Positions 1 to 8,151 of a DNA stretch of 38,133 bases are shown here, in pieces (the stretch's first letter is position 1; the number at the start of each line of letters is the position of its first letter). Source of the DNA: Acidimicrobiales bacterium (lineage in GTDB: Bacteria; Actinomycetota; Acidimicrobiia; Acidimicrobiales; MedAcidi-G1); contig JAERSW010000018.1 in assembly GCA_016845305.1 (NCBI GenBank), positions 1-38,133 on the forward strand, read 5' to 3'. The notes beneath the pieces were generated by a model. The model was given only the letters and a program-made list of their open reading frames with translations, did not search any database and was not told the origin of the DNA. The translations under genes and the position numbers were made by a program.

Positions 1-1301
1 TCGCGGGCTGCCTGGAACCGGTCCCACTGCGGGTAGCGGCCCGCCAGCGTGGCGGCCGTCTGGAAGTGGACCTTCCCCCAGTGGGGGCGCCCGCCGTAGT
101 CGTCCATGATCGCCTCCACGCCCCGGAAGTACGCCTCCGACGGGGTCCGGCGGAACACGTGCACGGCGATGTAGCAGGAGTCGCGCCCCTCGGCCGTCGA
201 CAACGGCACGTCGTCGGCGCCGAGCACACGAAACTCCACCGGGAAGCCGATCGGCCGGTCCAACGAGTCGACCAGGCGACGCACCCGGTCGAACGCCTCC
301 AGGCCGTGCTCGCGGGGAACGGCGTACTCCATCTCCTCGAAGCGCACCCGCCGCGGCGACGTGAACACCTCGTACGACGTCGTCAGGTACTCGGCTCGCC
401 CCACCGAGCCCAGCACCTGCCGGTTCATCGCCGGGATGGCCGACGGCCGCAGGCGCCCCACGTGGTTCATGGCGCCGAACACCACGTTGGCCAGCAACTC
501 GTCGTTCTTGAACCGCTTCCACCTGCGGCGCAGCGCGTGGCGCCGGCTCCGGGCCGGCGGCGGCGCGTCGGACGTGCGGGTGTTGCGCTTCAACAGGGCG
601 GAACCGGTGTGCGGCACCCAGAAGAACTCGGCGTGGTCGGTCGAGTCGGCCCAGGCGTCGAACCCGGCCACCACCTCGTCGATGGCCATCACCTCCTCGA
701 TCGCCCACAGGTTGAACGCCGGCACGCACTGCAGGGTCACCTCGGTGACGACGCCGAGCGCCCCGAGGCCGACGCGGGCCACGTCGAGCAGGTCCGGGTC
801 GTGGTCGTCGTCGAGCACCACCACCGAGCCGTCGCCGGCCACCAGCCGCAGGCCCACCACGCCCGCGGCGATCGACCGGAACCCCAGGCCGGTGCCGTGC
901 GTCGACGTCGAGATGGCGCCCGCCACCGTCTGGGCGTCGATGTCGCCCAGGTTCTCCATGGCCAGGCCCCAAGCCAGCAGCGCCGGGTTCAGCTCCGACA
1001 GACGGGTCCCGGCCCGGACCCGCACCCGACCGGTGTCGTCGTCGACGGCCACCACGCCGGTCAGGCCGTCGAGGGTGACGAGGACGTCGTCGGTGCGGGC
1101 GATGCCGGTGAAAGAGTGCGCCGAGCCGACGACGCGGACCCGCAGCCCGTCGGCGGCCGCCCGACGCACCAGGTCGACGACGTCGTCCTCGGAGGTCGGA
1201 CGTTCGATCCGGTCCGGCCGGCTGCGCTGGTTGCCGGCCCAGTTCCGCCACGAACCGTCCGACCGGATGCCCCCCGAGTTCACTCCCACCGGCCCGCTCA
1301 C
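1..1301 (-). CDS. FAD-linked sugar-lactone oxidase (D-arabinono-1,4-lactone / L-gulonolactone oxidase type), C-terminus cut by window edge
   Basis: The protein resembles the VAO-type flavoprotein family that oxidises aldonolactones at C2. The N-terminus reads NWAGNQRSRPDRIERP and is followed by the FAD pyrophosphate-binding stretch VVGSAHSFTGIA, where the His of the HSF triplet is the usual covalent FAD site. Further on, ISTSTHGTG is the second FAD-contact motif. Near the window edge GGRPHWGKVHF carries the HWGK motif typical of the ALO C-terminal domain. About 433 codons are visible and only the last few residues should be missing. I chose the GTG at 1301-1299 because it overlaps the stop of the upstream aldolase gene as GTGA, which suggests translational coupling; GTG at 1289 or 1283 are alternatives. 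The family is clear, the substrate is not. Confidence 0.85.
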   Translation of the reverse strand, partial: MSGPVGVNSGGIRSDGSWRNWAGNQRSRPDRIERPTSEDDVVDLVRRAAADGLRVRVVGSAHSFTGIARTDDVLVTLDGLTGVVAVDDDTGRVRVRAGTRLSELNPALLAWGLAMENLGDIDAQTVAGAISTSTHGTGLGFRSIAAGVVGLRLVAGDGSVVVLDDDHDPDLLDVARVGLGALGVVTEVTLQCVPAFNLWAIEEVMAIDEVVAGFDAWADSTDHAEFFWVPHTGSALLKRNTRTSDAPPPARSRRHALRRRWKRFKNDELLANVVFGAMNHVGRLRPSAIPAMNRQVLGSVGRAEYLTTSYEVFTSPRRVRFEEMEYAVPREHGLEAFDRVRRLVDSLDRPIGFPVEFRVLGADDVPLSTAEGRDSCYIAVHVFRRTPSEAYFRGVEAIMDDYGGRPHWGKVHFQTAATLAGRYPQWDRFQAAR

Positions 1302-2335
1302 CAACCCCGCAGGTCGATGGGCCACGACTCGACCACCTCGGCGTCGCCGCCGGCCGTGGCGTCGTCGACGAGGTGCAGCACCTCGTGCTTGGCCATCGTC
1401 GGATCGATGTGGTCCGGCCGCAGGCCCACCCGGTCGCCGACCCGCCACTGCCCACCGGCCACCGTCGTGTGCTCGTCCGAGCAGAACAGGACCGACGCCG
1501 CGCCGTCGTGGTCGTCGACCAGCGTCGGCCCGCCGCTGTCCATGGCCAACGCCTTCAGGCCGGCGTCGAGCGCGGCGTGCGACCCGGGCCGCACCGACAC
1601 CGCCGTGGCCAGCACCACCAGCCCCTCGTCGAACGGCAGGCCCAGGCGGGCGTAGTCGCCGTCCATCAGCACGAACGACCCGGCCTGCAGCTCGGTCACC
1701 ACGTCGTTGCAGTCCCATGTGCCGGTCCCGCCACCGGACACCACGTCGCCGCCGACGTCGCCATGGGCGGCGGTCAGCACCGCCATGGCCTTCGCCGTCC
1801 GGGCCGTCCGCTCGGTGGCGGCGACCACGTGCTGGAGGTGGCCCTCGTAGCCCATCGTGCCGCGCACCTCGAGGCCCGCGGCCCGGGCCGCATCGGCGAG
1901 GCGGCCGGCGTCGGCCGGATCACAGCCGCATCGGGGCATGCCGACGTCGACGTCGACCAGCACCTCGCGTAGCCCGCCCGCCACGGCGGCGTCGATGGCC
2001 TCCGGCGAGTCCACGGCCACCGTCACCCGGGCCGTCCCGGCCGCCACCAGCGCACCGAGGCGTGCCGTGGCCCGCGGGTCCACCACCTCGTTGGCCAGCA
2101 ACAGGTCGTCGCCGAGGCCGGCGGCGGCCATGCCCTCAACCTCGCGGACCGTGGCACAGCAGAACCCGTGATGTCCGGCGTCGGCGAGCAGGCCGGCCAA
2201 CGGCGTGCACTTGAAGGCCTTCACGTGGGGCCGCAGCGCCGGCCCCGGGCGTGCCGCCGACATGGTGGCCACGTTGCGGTCCAGCACCGCGGCGTCGGCC
2301 AGCAACGCCGGGGTGACCAGGTCGCCGGCTCTCAT
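1298..2335 (-). CDS. D-threonine aldolase-like fold-III PLP enzyme (alanine racemase N-terminal family)
   Basis: This 345-residue protein belongs to the fold-type III PLP family that includes D-threonine aldolase and D-serine dehydratase. The PLP lysine lies in RPHVKAFKC (Lys39). A glycine-rich phosphate-binding segment follows at SGGGTGTWD. The metal site near the C-terminus reads RPDHIDPT, with His309 and Asp311. As I recall, D-threonine aldolase uses His-x-Asp here while D-serine dehydratase uses His-x-Cys, so the aldolase reading is preferred. The predicted reaction is cleavage of a D-beta-hydroxy amino acid to glycine and an aldehyde, in the cytoplasm. It is coupled by a 4-base GTGA overlap to the downstream lactone oxidase gene, which hints at a shared pathway that I cannot name. 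Confidence 0.8.
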   Translation of the reverse strand: MRAGDLVTPALLADAAVLDRNVATMSAARPGPALRPHVKAFKCTPLAGLLADAGHHGFCCATVREVEGMAAAGLGDDLLLANEVVDPRATARLGALVAAGTARVTVAVDSPEAIDAAVAGGLREVLVDVDVGMPRCGCDPADAGRLADAARAAGLEVRGTMGYEGHLQHVVAATERTARTAKAMAVLTAAHGDVGGDVVSGGGTGTWDCNDVVTELQAGSFVLMDGDYARLGLPFDEGLVVLATAVSVRPGSHAALDAGLKALAMDSGGPTLVDDHDGAASVLFCSDEHTTVAGGQWRVGDRVGLRPDHIDPTMAKHEVLHLVDDATAGGDAEVVESWPIDLRGW

Positions 2336-2364
2336 CCGCGGCTCATCCGGCGTTCACCCGGGAC

Positions 2365-3585
2365 TCACCCGGCGCGGGCCTCGGCCCACGTCCGTCCCCG
2401 GTCGGCGTCGTGGTCCCGGGGCAGGCCCAGGACCCGCTCCGCGATGATGTTGCGCTGCACGGCGAACGTCCCGCCACCCAGCGTCAACGCCGGCGAGAAC
2501 AGGAACCCGTAGTGCCACACAGGCGCCACGTCCGGGAACTGCCGGTCGCCCTCCGGTTCGTCGTCGAGCCCGCGTCGCCCCGACTCCCCCACCTCGCCGG
2601 GCGGCCCCGAGCCGTCCAGCATCCCGGCCGTCCCCGCCAGCTCCTTGGCCAACTCCATGACGTGCTGGCCGTGCTCGTCGGCCATCGCCTTCTGGATCGA
2701 CGCCTCGGCGCCCGGCGTCCGCCCCGCCAGCCGGGCCGACAGCGTCCGCAGCCGGTTCAGGCGCAGCACCTCCGCCTCGCAGAACAGGCCGGCGAGACGC
2801 TGGCGCACCACCGGGTCGTCAGCGCCGCCGCTGCGACGCACCAGCTCCAGCAGGTCGTCGGCCGACGGACCGTCGCCCCACAGCGACCCCGCCGACGACA
2901 ACGACACCCGCTCATTGGCCAGCGTCACCCGGGCCAGGCGCCACCCGTCGCCCTCCTCGCCGACCAGGTTCTCCGCCGGGATCCGCACGTCGTCGAAGAA
3001 CACCTGGTTGAAGGCGTGCGTGGTCGTGGCGTCCACGATCGGGGTCATCGTCAGGCCCGGCAGGTCGGTCGGGCAGATGAAGTACGAGATGCCCATGTGC
3101 TTCGGCTGGTCCGGATCGGTCCGGGCGATGAGGATCCCGAACTTCGCCCGGTGCCCGTAGCTCGTCCAGATCTTCGACCCGTTGACGACGTACTCGTCGC
3201 CGTCGCGCACCGCCCGCGTCCCGAGGTTGGCGAGGTCCGAGCCGGCGTCCGGCTCGGAGAACATCTGGCACCAGAACTCCTCGCCGGTGAAGATCGGATC
3301 CAGGTAGCGGGCCTTCTGCTCGTCGGTGCCGGCCAGCAGGATCGTCGGTGCCGCCCACCCGATGCCGATGGCGTTGGCCGGACGCCGCACCCCGGCGGTC
3401 CGCAACTCCTCGTCGATGACCAGCTGGTGCATCGGATCGGCGTCGATGCCCCACGGCGCCGGCCAGTGCGGCACCACGTAGCCGGCGTCGTGCAGCTGCC
3501 GGGCCGTCGGCTCGGGATGGTCGGCCAGCCACGCCCGCACGGCGAGCCGCCGGGGATCGTCGTCCGGCGGGAAGTCGAAGTCCAT
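2365..3585 (-). CDS. acyl-CoA dehydrogenase
   Basis: A 406-residue flavoprotein of the acyl-CoA dehydrogenase family. The mid-domain signatures are clear: CQMFSEPDAGSDLANL (flavin and acyl contact), NGSKIWTSYGHRA, and FFDDVRIPAENLVG. The C-terminal helical domain ends with NIIAERVLGLPR, the usual closing motif. It should introduce an alpha-beta double bond into an acyl-CoA thioester, passing electrons to ETF; the substrate is unknown. I chose the ATG at 3585 because the family's N-terminal sequence begins there (MDFDFPPDDDPRRLAVRAWL) and because CAGACT lies 7 bases upstream, a leaderless-type -10. The frame is open further upstream, but that would run into the end of the upstream SDR-fusion gene. 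Confidence 0.9.
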   Translation of the reverse strand: MDFDFPPDDDPRRLAVRAWLADHPEPTARQLHDAGYVVPHWPAPWGIDADPMHQLVIDEELRTAGVRRPANAIGIGWAAPTILLAGTDEQKARYLDPIFTGEEFWCQMFSEPDAGSDLANLGTRAVRDGDEYVVNGSKIWTSYGHRAKFGILIARTDPDQPKHMGISYFICPTDLPGLTMTPIVDATTTHAFNQVFFDDVRIPAENLVGEEGDGWRLARVTLANERVSLSSAGSLWGDGPSADDLLELVRRSGGADDPVVRQRLAGLFCEAEVLRLNRLRTLSARLAGRTPGAEASIQKAMADEHGQHVMELAKELAGTAGMLDGSGPPGEVGESGRRGLDDEPEGDRQFPDVAPVWHYGFLFSPALTLGGGTFAVQRNIIAERVLGLPRDHDADRGRTWAEARAG

Positions 3586-3611
3586 GGCGTCGAGTCTGAC
3601 GCCCGGTCCGG

Positions 3612-5300
3612 TCAGCCGAGCACTCGGGCGGCGAGGCGGCGCTGCACCCCGAACGGCACCCACCCGCGGGCCGCCCACCGCAGCCGCGCCGTGCGACCCA
3701 CCGGGCGACGCATCGCCGGGCGACCGCCCTCGAACGCGGCGGCGATGACCCGGGCGACGACCTCCGGATCCCCTGCCGAGTCCACCATCCGTGGCTGGGC
3801 AGCCGCCATGCCCGCGGCCAACGCCGCGTACGGGCCGTCGGGATCACCCTGCCAGGCGGCGGCGTCGACCATCGGGGTGCGGTGCACGCCCGGCTCGACG
3901 AGGGCCACGTCGATGCCGTGTGGACCGGCCTCGTAGGCCAACGCCTCGGCCCACCCCTCGACGCCCCACTTGGACGCCGCGTAGGCCGACCATCCCGGCA
4001 GGCCCATGAACGCGGCGCCGCTCGACACGCAGACGATGCGGCCACCGTGGCCCCGCATGCGCCGCAGCGCCGCGTGGGTGACGGCCATCGTGCCGACCAG
4101 GTTGGTGGCCACCACCCGGTCCACCTCGGCCGGCGGCAACTCCTCGAACGGGCCGACGGCCAGCACGCCGGCGTTGTTCACGAGCCCCACGATCCGGCCC
4201 ACGTCTCCGGCGACCCGCACCCAGTGGTCGGCCCGCTCGAACGCCTCGTCGATCGAGGCCGGCGACGTCACGTCCATCGGCAGCACCTCGACCCGGTCGG
4301 CCACGCCGGCCTCGGCCAGGGCAGCGTCGAGCGCGCCCCGTCGGGCCGTGTCGCGCATGGTCGCCGCCACGCGCCGGCCCCGTCGGGCCAGCTCGACGGC
4401 GGTCAGCAGGCCGATGCCCGACGAGCAGCCGGTCACCATCACCACGCCCTCCGGGTCACGCGGCGACGCCTTCGGCCCGTCCAGGCGGGCGAGGCGGGCC
4501 ACGACCCGTCGCTCCAGCGCCGTGGGCACCTTGCCGCGGGCCAGGAAGCGCGCCCGGGCCGACACGCCGACCGGGTGCCGCAGCCCCCGCTGACCTTCGA
4601 CGCACGACACCAGGGTGGCCGACACCACGTTCGGGTCCAGCGCCCGCGTCCACGCCCGGTCGTCGGCCGCCTCCACCGACTCGACGAGCGAGGCGTACGG
4701 CCCGTCGGGATCGCCGGACACGTGGCCGTGGTGGCGCATGTCGGTCCGCGTCGGCGACGGCTCCACGATCGACACGCCCACGCCGTGCGGATGCAGTTCG
4801 TGGGCCAGCGACTCGGCCCAGCCCTCGAGCGCCCACTTGGAGCCCCCGTACGCGGCCGACCCGGGAGCCGCCGCCAGGCCCTCGATGGCCGACACCACGA
4901 CCACCCGGCCCTCGTCGGAGGCCCGCAACGCCGGCAGCGCCGCCCGGGTGACGTGCATGGCGCCGCCCAGGTTCACCGCCACCATGCGGGCCACGTCGGC
5001 CATCGGCGTCTCCTCGAACGGACCCACGGCACGGATCCCGGCGTTGGCCACCACGGCGTCCAGCGTCCCGCCGGTGGCGGCCAGCACGGCGGCCACGGCG
5101 GCCTCCACCGCGGCCCGATCGGCGACGTCGACGGTGACCGGTTCGACGGCGCCGCCGAAGCCGGCCAGGTCCGACGCCACGAGCGTGCGTTCACCGGCAC
5201 GCAGGTCGAAGCCGTAGACCCGCCACCCCCAGCGGGCCAGGTCCTGGGCGATGGCCTCGCCGATGCCGCTGGCCGCCCCGGTGACGATCGCCGTGCGCAT
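3612..5300 (-). CDS. double SDR: two fused short-chain dehydrogenase domains
   Basis: A 562-residue protein with two complete classical SDR modules in tandem. Module 1 (about 1-270) has the nucleotide motif TGAASGIG (residues 7-14), NAG (86-88), Ser137, and YGGSK with Tyr151/Lys155. Module 2 (about 285-562) has TGCSSGIG (290-297), NNAG, a serine at 426-427, and YAASK with Tyr440/Lys444. Both catalytic triads look intact. The modules also share their C-terminal tails (GDPDGPYA, then R[HR]PVG followed by an Arg-rich amphipathic helix), so this looks like an internal duplication rather than a fusion of unrelated SDRs. Typical SDRs are about 250 residues. TAGCCT lies 6 bases before the ATG, but its first three bases are also the MOSC stop codon. 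Substrate unknown. Confidence 0.9.
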   Translation of the reverse strand: MRTAIVTGAASGIGEAIAQDLARWGWRVYGFDLRAGERTLVASDLAGFGGAVEPVTVDVADRAAVEAAVAAVLAATGGTLDAVVANAGIRAVGPFEETPMADVARMVAVNLGGAMHVTRAALPALRASDEGRVVVVSAIEGLAAAPGSAAYGGSKWALEGWAESLAHELHPHGVGVSIVEPSPTRTDMRHHGHVSGDPDGPYASLVESVEAADDRAWTRALDPNVVSATLVSCVEGQRGLRHPVGVSARARFLARGKVPTALERRVVARLARLDGPKASPRDPEGVVMVTGCSSGIGLLTAVELARRGRRVAATMRDTARRGALDAALAEAGVADRVEVLPMDVTSPASIDEAFERADHWVRVAGDVGRIVGLVNNAGVLAVGPFEELPPAEVDRVVATNLVGTMAVTHAALRRMRGHGGRIVCVSSGAAFMGLPGWSAYAASKWGVEGWAEALAYEAGPHGIDVALVEPGVHRTPMVDAAAWQGDPDGPYAALAAGMAAAQPRMVDSAGDPEVVARVIAAAFEGGRPAMRRPVGRTARLRWAARGWVPFGVQRRLAARVLG

Positions 5301-5309
5301 GGTCCGAGG

Positions 5310-5879
5310 CTAGGTGCCGGGCCGCTCCACGGTGATCCGATCGCCCGGCCGGATCGTTCCCGGCACCACCACCCGGGCGTTGACGCCCCGCAGGTTGAGG
5401 GCCCGACCGGCCTCGTCGTTGACGAAGCGGTGGGCCTCAAGGCCGAACCGGCGGGTGAACTTCGCACAACCGGTGTGCGGCTGGTCGGTCACCTCGATGA
5501 CCGCCGAGCCGATGTGGAGCCGCGACCAGACGGGCAGGTCGTCACGGGCGAGAGACAGGTCGACGGCCAACTGGTCGCCGGCAAGGGGGCGACGCTCGGG
5601 ATCCGGGCAGACGAGGGCCAGGAGTCGGCTGTTGATGACGTTCAACTGCATGTCCGGGTGCGGGCCGCCGTCGTCGGTCCGGCCGCTGGGGCGCTCGATC
5701 CAGTTGTCCCCCACGAGGCCCTCGGTCGTATCCAGCTCGCCCTCGTCGAGCACCTCGCGCTCGCCGACGCCCGGCCGCCGCACGATCAGTTCGAGTGTTC
5801 CTTCGTCGGTCGGCGAGGCCAGCACCTCGCCGAGGCCGGCGTGGAGTTCCGCGGCGGTGCGGTGAACGGTCCCGCTCAC
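5310..5879 (-). CDS. MOSC domain protein
   Basis: A 189-residue stand-alone MOSC protein, the sulfur-carrier domain found at the C-terminus of molybdenum-cofactor sulfurases and in YiiM-type proteins. The key cysteine is in QPHTGCAKF (Cys138). Other family marks are LVGDNW near residue 56, the MQLNVINSRLL stretch near 77, and the C-terminal RGVNARVVVPGTIRPGD. These enzymes bind a persulfide on the cysteine or reduce N-hydroxylated compounds together with molybdenum enzymes; which applies here is not visible. The GTG start at 5879 overlaps the stop of the upstream oxygenase as GTGA, so I prefer it over an in-frame extension into that gene. Confidence 0.88.
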   Translation of the reverse strand: MSGTVHRTAAELHAGLGEVLASPTDEGTLELIVRRPGVGEREVLDEGELDTTEGLVGDNWIERPSGRTDDGGPHPDMQLNVINSRLLALVCPDPERRPLAGDQLAVDLSLARDDLPVWSRLHIGSAVIEVTDQPHTGCAKFTRRFGLEAHRFVNDEAGRALNLRGVNARVVVPGTIRPGDRITVERPGT

Positions 5880-6835
5880 GTCGTCGTTCCGGCCAGCCGG
5901 AACCGCTCGACCTGGATGTCGTCCTCGCCGATGTCGGCGTAGTTGTCGCGGGCCCGCCCGGCGATGAACTCCTGCCACGCGAACGGGCGGTAGGCGGGCC
6001 GGCCGCCGTCGAGGCCGGGCAGCGGCTCGACCACGTCGTCGCGGCCCGGGTTCGAGAAGAACGGGATGGAGTACCGGTCGGTGCGGGTCATGGGTTCGAC
6101 GCGGTGGACGGCCGCCCGGTACCGGTCGTTGGTCCGCACCCGGGTGACGTCGCCCAGGTTCACCACCACCGTGCCGGGCCGGGGCGGCACGTCGACCCAC
6201 CCACCGGCACGGTCCTGCGTCTGGAGTCCGCCGACGTCGTCCTGGAGCAGCAGGGTCAGCACCCCGGGGTCCGTGTGCTCGCCGAGGGCGGTGGGTCCGA
6301 GCTCGTTCAGGCCGGCACGTTCGTCGGCGGGCACCGGATCGCCGACCGTGTACCGGTTGAGGCGCACCGTGCTGGAACGACGCGATCCGGCGCACGCCGC
6401 GGCCGTGTCGGCATCGAGGCCGAGGGTGTCGTGCACCAGACCGGCGACGCGCACCGCGAGGCCCGCGAAGCCGTCGAAGAAGGCGACCAGGTCGCCGCGG
6501 AAGCCGTCGACCCCCTCCGGCCACTGGTTGAGGCGGCGCTCCGGCGAGTCGACCTCGGGGTCGATGTAGTCGAAGACCTCCTTGTGGTCCCGGGTGCGCT
6601 TGGTGAGCTCGCGGTCGAACCAGCCCAGCGCCCGGTCCTCGGTGCGGCACACCGACGCCTTCACCTCGGGCGGCGCGGCGAAGAAGCGGCGGGCCGTCGC
6701 CCACGTCCGGTCCACCAGGTCGTCGAGGCCGTGGCCGGCGACCAGGAAGAAGCCGTGGTCTGCGCACGCCGCGTCGAGCGCCTCGAGCGAGGCGGCCGAC
6801 GGGGCGGCCAGGTCGACGAGCGGCACCCGGTCCAT
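5876..6835 (-). CDS. 2-oxoglutarate/Fe(II)-dependent oxygenase, isopenicillin-N-synthase-like
   Basis: A 319-residue protein with the N-terminal DIOX_N domain (VPLVDLAAPS at the start, then DHGFFLVAGHGL) and a C-terminal double-stranded beta-helix oxygenase domain. The iron triad is His187-x-Asp189 (GEHTDPG) with the distal His244 (AAVHRVEP), and the cosubstrate motif is Arg254-x-Ser256 (RYSIPFF). The family hydroxylates or cyclises small molecules in the cytoplasm; the substrate cannot be read from the sequence. It heads a minus-strand run with the MOSC and double-SDR genes and is divergent from an MFS exporter. TAGCGT lies 7 bases upstream of the ATG, a leaderless-type promoter. Confidence 0.9.
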   Translation of the reverse strand: MDRVPLVDLAAPSAASLEALDAACADHGFFLVAGHGLDDLVDRTWATARRFFAAPPEVKASVCRTEDRALGWFDRELTKRTRDHKEVFDYIDPEVDSPERRLNQWPEGVDGFRGDLVAFFDGFAGLAVRVAGLVHDTLGLDADTAAACAGSRRSSTVRLNRYTVGDPVPADERAGLNELGPTALGEHTDPGVLTLLLQDDVGGLQTQDRAGGWVDVPPRPGTVVVNLGDVTRVRTNDRYRAAVHRVEPMTRTDRYSIPFFSNPGRDDVVEPLPGLDGGRPAYRPFAWQEFIAGRARDNYADIGEDDIQVERFRLAGTTT

Positions 6836-6842
6836 GGCGCCG

Positions 6843-6848
6843 ACGCTA
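6843..6848 (-). promoter_or_regulatory. leaderless-type -10 box of the oxygenase gene
   Basis: TAGCGT on the minus strand, 7 bases before the ATG at 6835. This TANNNT box placed so that transcription would begin at the start codon is the actinobacterial leaderless pattern. No purine-rich ribosome site lies between them. Confidence 0.5.
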
Positions 6849-6906
6849 CGACACCCGCCGGGGCGGCTCGAATCCGACCGATCACGGCTCCGGGGCCGCC
6901 GCCGAC

Positions 6907-6912
6907 CAGACT
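6907..6912 (+). promoter_or_regulatory. possible leaderless -10 box of the MFS gene
   Basis: CAGACT, 6 bases before the ATG at 6919. It matches the A and last T of the TANNNT pattern only. The 83-base gap to the divergent oxygenase gene must hold both promoters. Confidence 0.35.
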
Positions 6913-6918
6913 GCGCCG

Positions 6919-8151
6919 ATGGCGGACCCCCGATCCCGACCCCAGTGGCAGGTCGTCTTCTTCTTCGCCTTCGTCGGCATGTCGACCGCCTACGGCATCG
7001 ACGCCTCGCTGCCCGCCTTCGACGAGATGCGACCCGACGTGGGCCTCCCGCCGGGGTCGAACCGGATCACCCTGGCCATCACCGTGTACTTCCTCGGCAT
7101 GGCCGTCGGCCACCCCTTCTACGGTCCGATCGCCGACCGGTTCGGGCGGGCACCGACGCTGCGCATCGCCATGGCCGTCTACGCCGCCGGTGCCATCGGA
7201 TCGATGCTGGCCACCGACTTCGAGTTCCTGCTGGCGTGTCGCACCGTGTGGGGCGTGGGCGCCGCCGGCGCCACCCTCATGCACACGACCATGGCCCGCG
7301 ACCTGTTCTCCGGGGACCGGATGGCCCGGGTCATGTCGCTCGTGTCGGCGGTGTTCCTGGTCGGGCCGGTCATCGGCCCGCTGGCCGCCGAGGGGATCCT
7401 GCAGGTCGCCTCGTGGCGCTGGGTGTACGCCGTGGCGCTCCTCTTCCCGGTCGCCATCGTCGCGGCCGGTTGGCGCTTCGGCGAGACCCTCGACCCCGCC
7501 CACCGTCGCCCCCTCCGCGTCGGGCCGACGTTGGAGGCCGCCCGGACGGTGCTGGGCTGCCGCCGGGCCATCCTCTACATCGCCGCGGTGACCGTCGGCG
7601 ACGGGGCGTTCCTGATCTTCCTGGGCAGCACCCAGCAGGTGTTCGACATCGTCTACGACCGTGCCGATCAGTTCGCCGTGCTGTTCGCCGCCACGGCCGT
7701 CGTGTATGCCATCGGCTTCCTGCTGCTGAACCCGGCCATCGGACGGTGGGGCGCCCATCCCGTCGGTGTCACGGTCATCACCGCGGCCCTGGGCGTGCAC
7801 GGGCTCCTGCTGGCCGTCACCCTGGCCGCCGACGGGGTCCCCGGCTTCTGGACGTGGTTCGTCCTGGTGACCGTCGGCTCGGCGCTGCTGGCCCTGCTCC
7901 TCCCGGTGGCCATGTCCAAGGCCCTGGAGCCGTTGGGCGAGGTGGCCGGCACCGCCTCGGGGATCCTCGGCCTGGTCCACATCACCTGCGCGTCGCTCCT
8001 CGCCGCCCTGGTCGGCATCCAGCTGGGCGACACCACCACGCCGTGGTCGGTCGGTGCGTTCGCCTACAACGCCGTGTCCCTGGCCATCCTCGTGGCCGCC
8101 GGCCGGACCCCCGAGCCGGACCCCGAGGTCGTCGCGGAAGCGTCGTCATGA
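6919..8151 (+). CDS. MFS exporter, Bcr/CflA-like (DHA1) family
   Basis: A 410-residue, 12-helix-type major facilitator. The first loop has YGPIADRFGRAPTLRIA, matching the G-x-x-x-D-R-x-G-R-R/A motif A of MFS proteins. GIDASLPAFDEM in helix 1 resembles the D-x-Y-L-P-A-L motif of Bcr/CflA drug exporters, and HTTMARDLFSGDRMARVMS follows the motif C region of that family. Proton-driven export of a small molecule is the likely role. It opens a plus-strand operon: its stop overlaps the next gene's start as ATGA at 8148-8151, tying it to a TauD-like dioxygenase. Confidence 0.88.
   Translation: MADPRSRPQWQVVFFFAFVGMSTAYGIDASLPAFDEMRPDVGLPPGSNRITLAITVYFLGMAVGHPFYGPIADRFGRAPTLRIAMAVYAAGAIGSMLATDFEFLLACRTVWGVGAAGATLMHTTMARDLFSGDRMARVMSLVSAVFLVGPVIGPLAAEGILQVASWRWVYAVALLFPVAIVAAGWRFGETLDPAHRRPLRVGPTLEAARTVLGCRRAILYIAAVTVGDGAFLIFLGSTQQVFDIVYDRADQFAVLFAATAVVYAIGFLLLNPAIGRWGAHPVGVTVITAALGVHGLLLAVTLAADGVPGFWTWFVLVTVGSALLALLLPVAMSKALEPLGEVAGTASGILGLVHITCASLLAALVGIQLGDTTTPWSVGAFAYNAVSLAILVAAGRTPEPDPEVVAEASS

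Noticed and set aside
66-1655. A 529-residue plus-strand open frame, and many similar Arg/Pro/His-rich frames throughout.
   Set aside because: They lie opposite recognised genes and have the biased composition expected of shadows in very GC-rich DNA.
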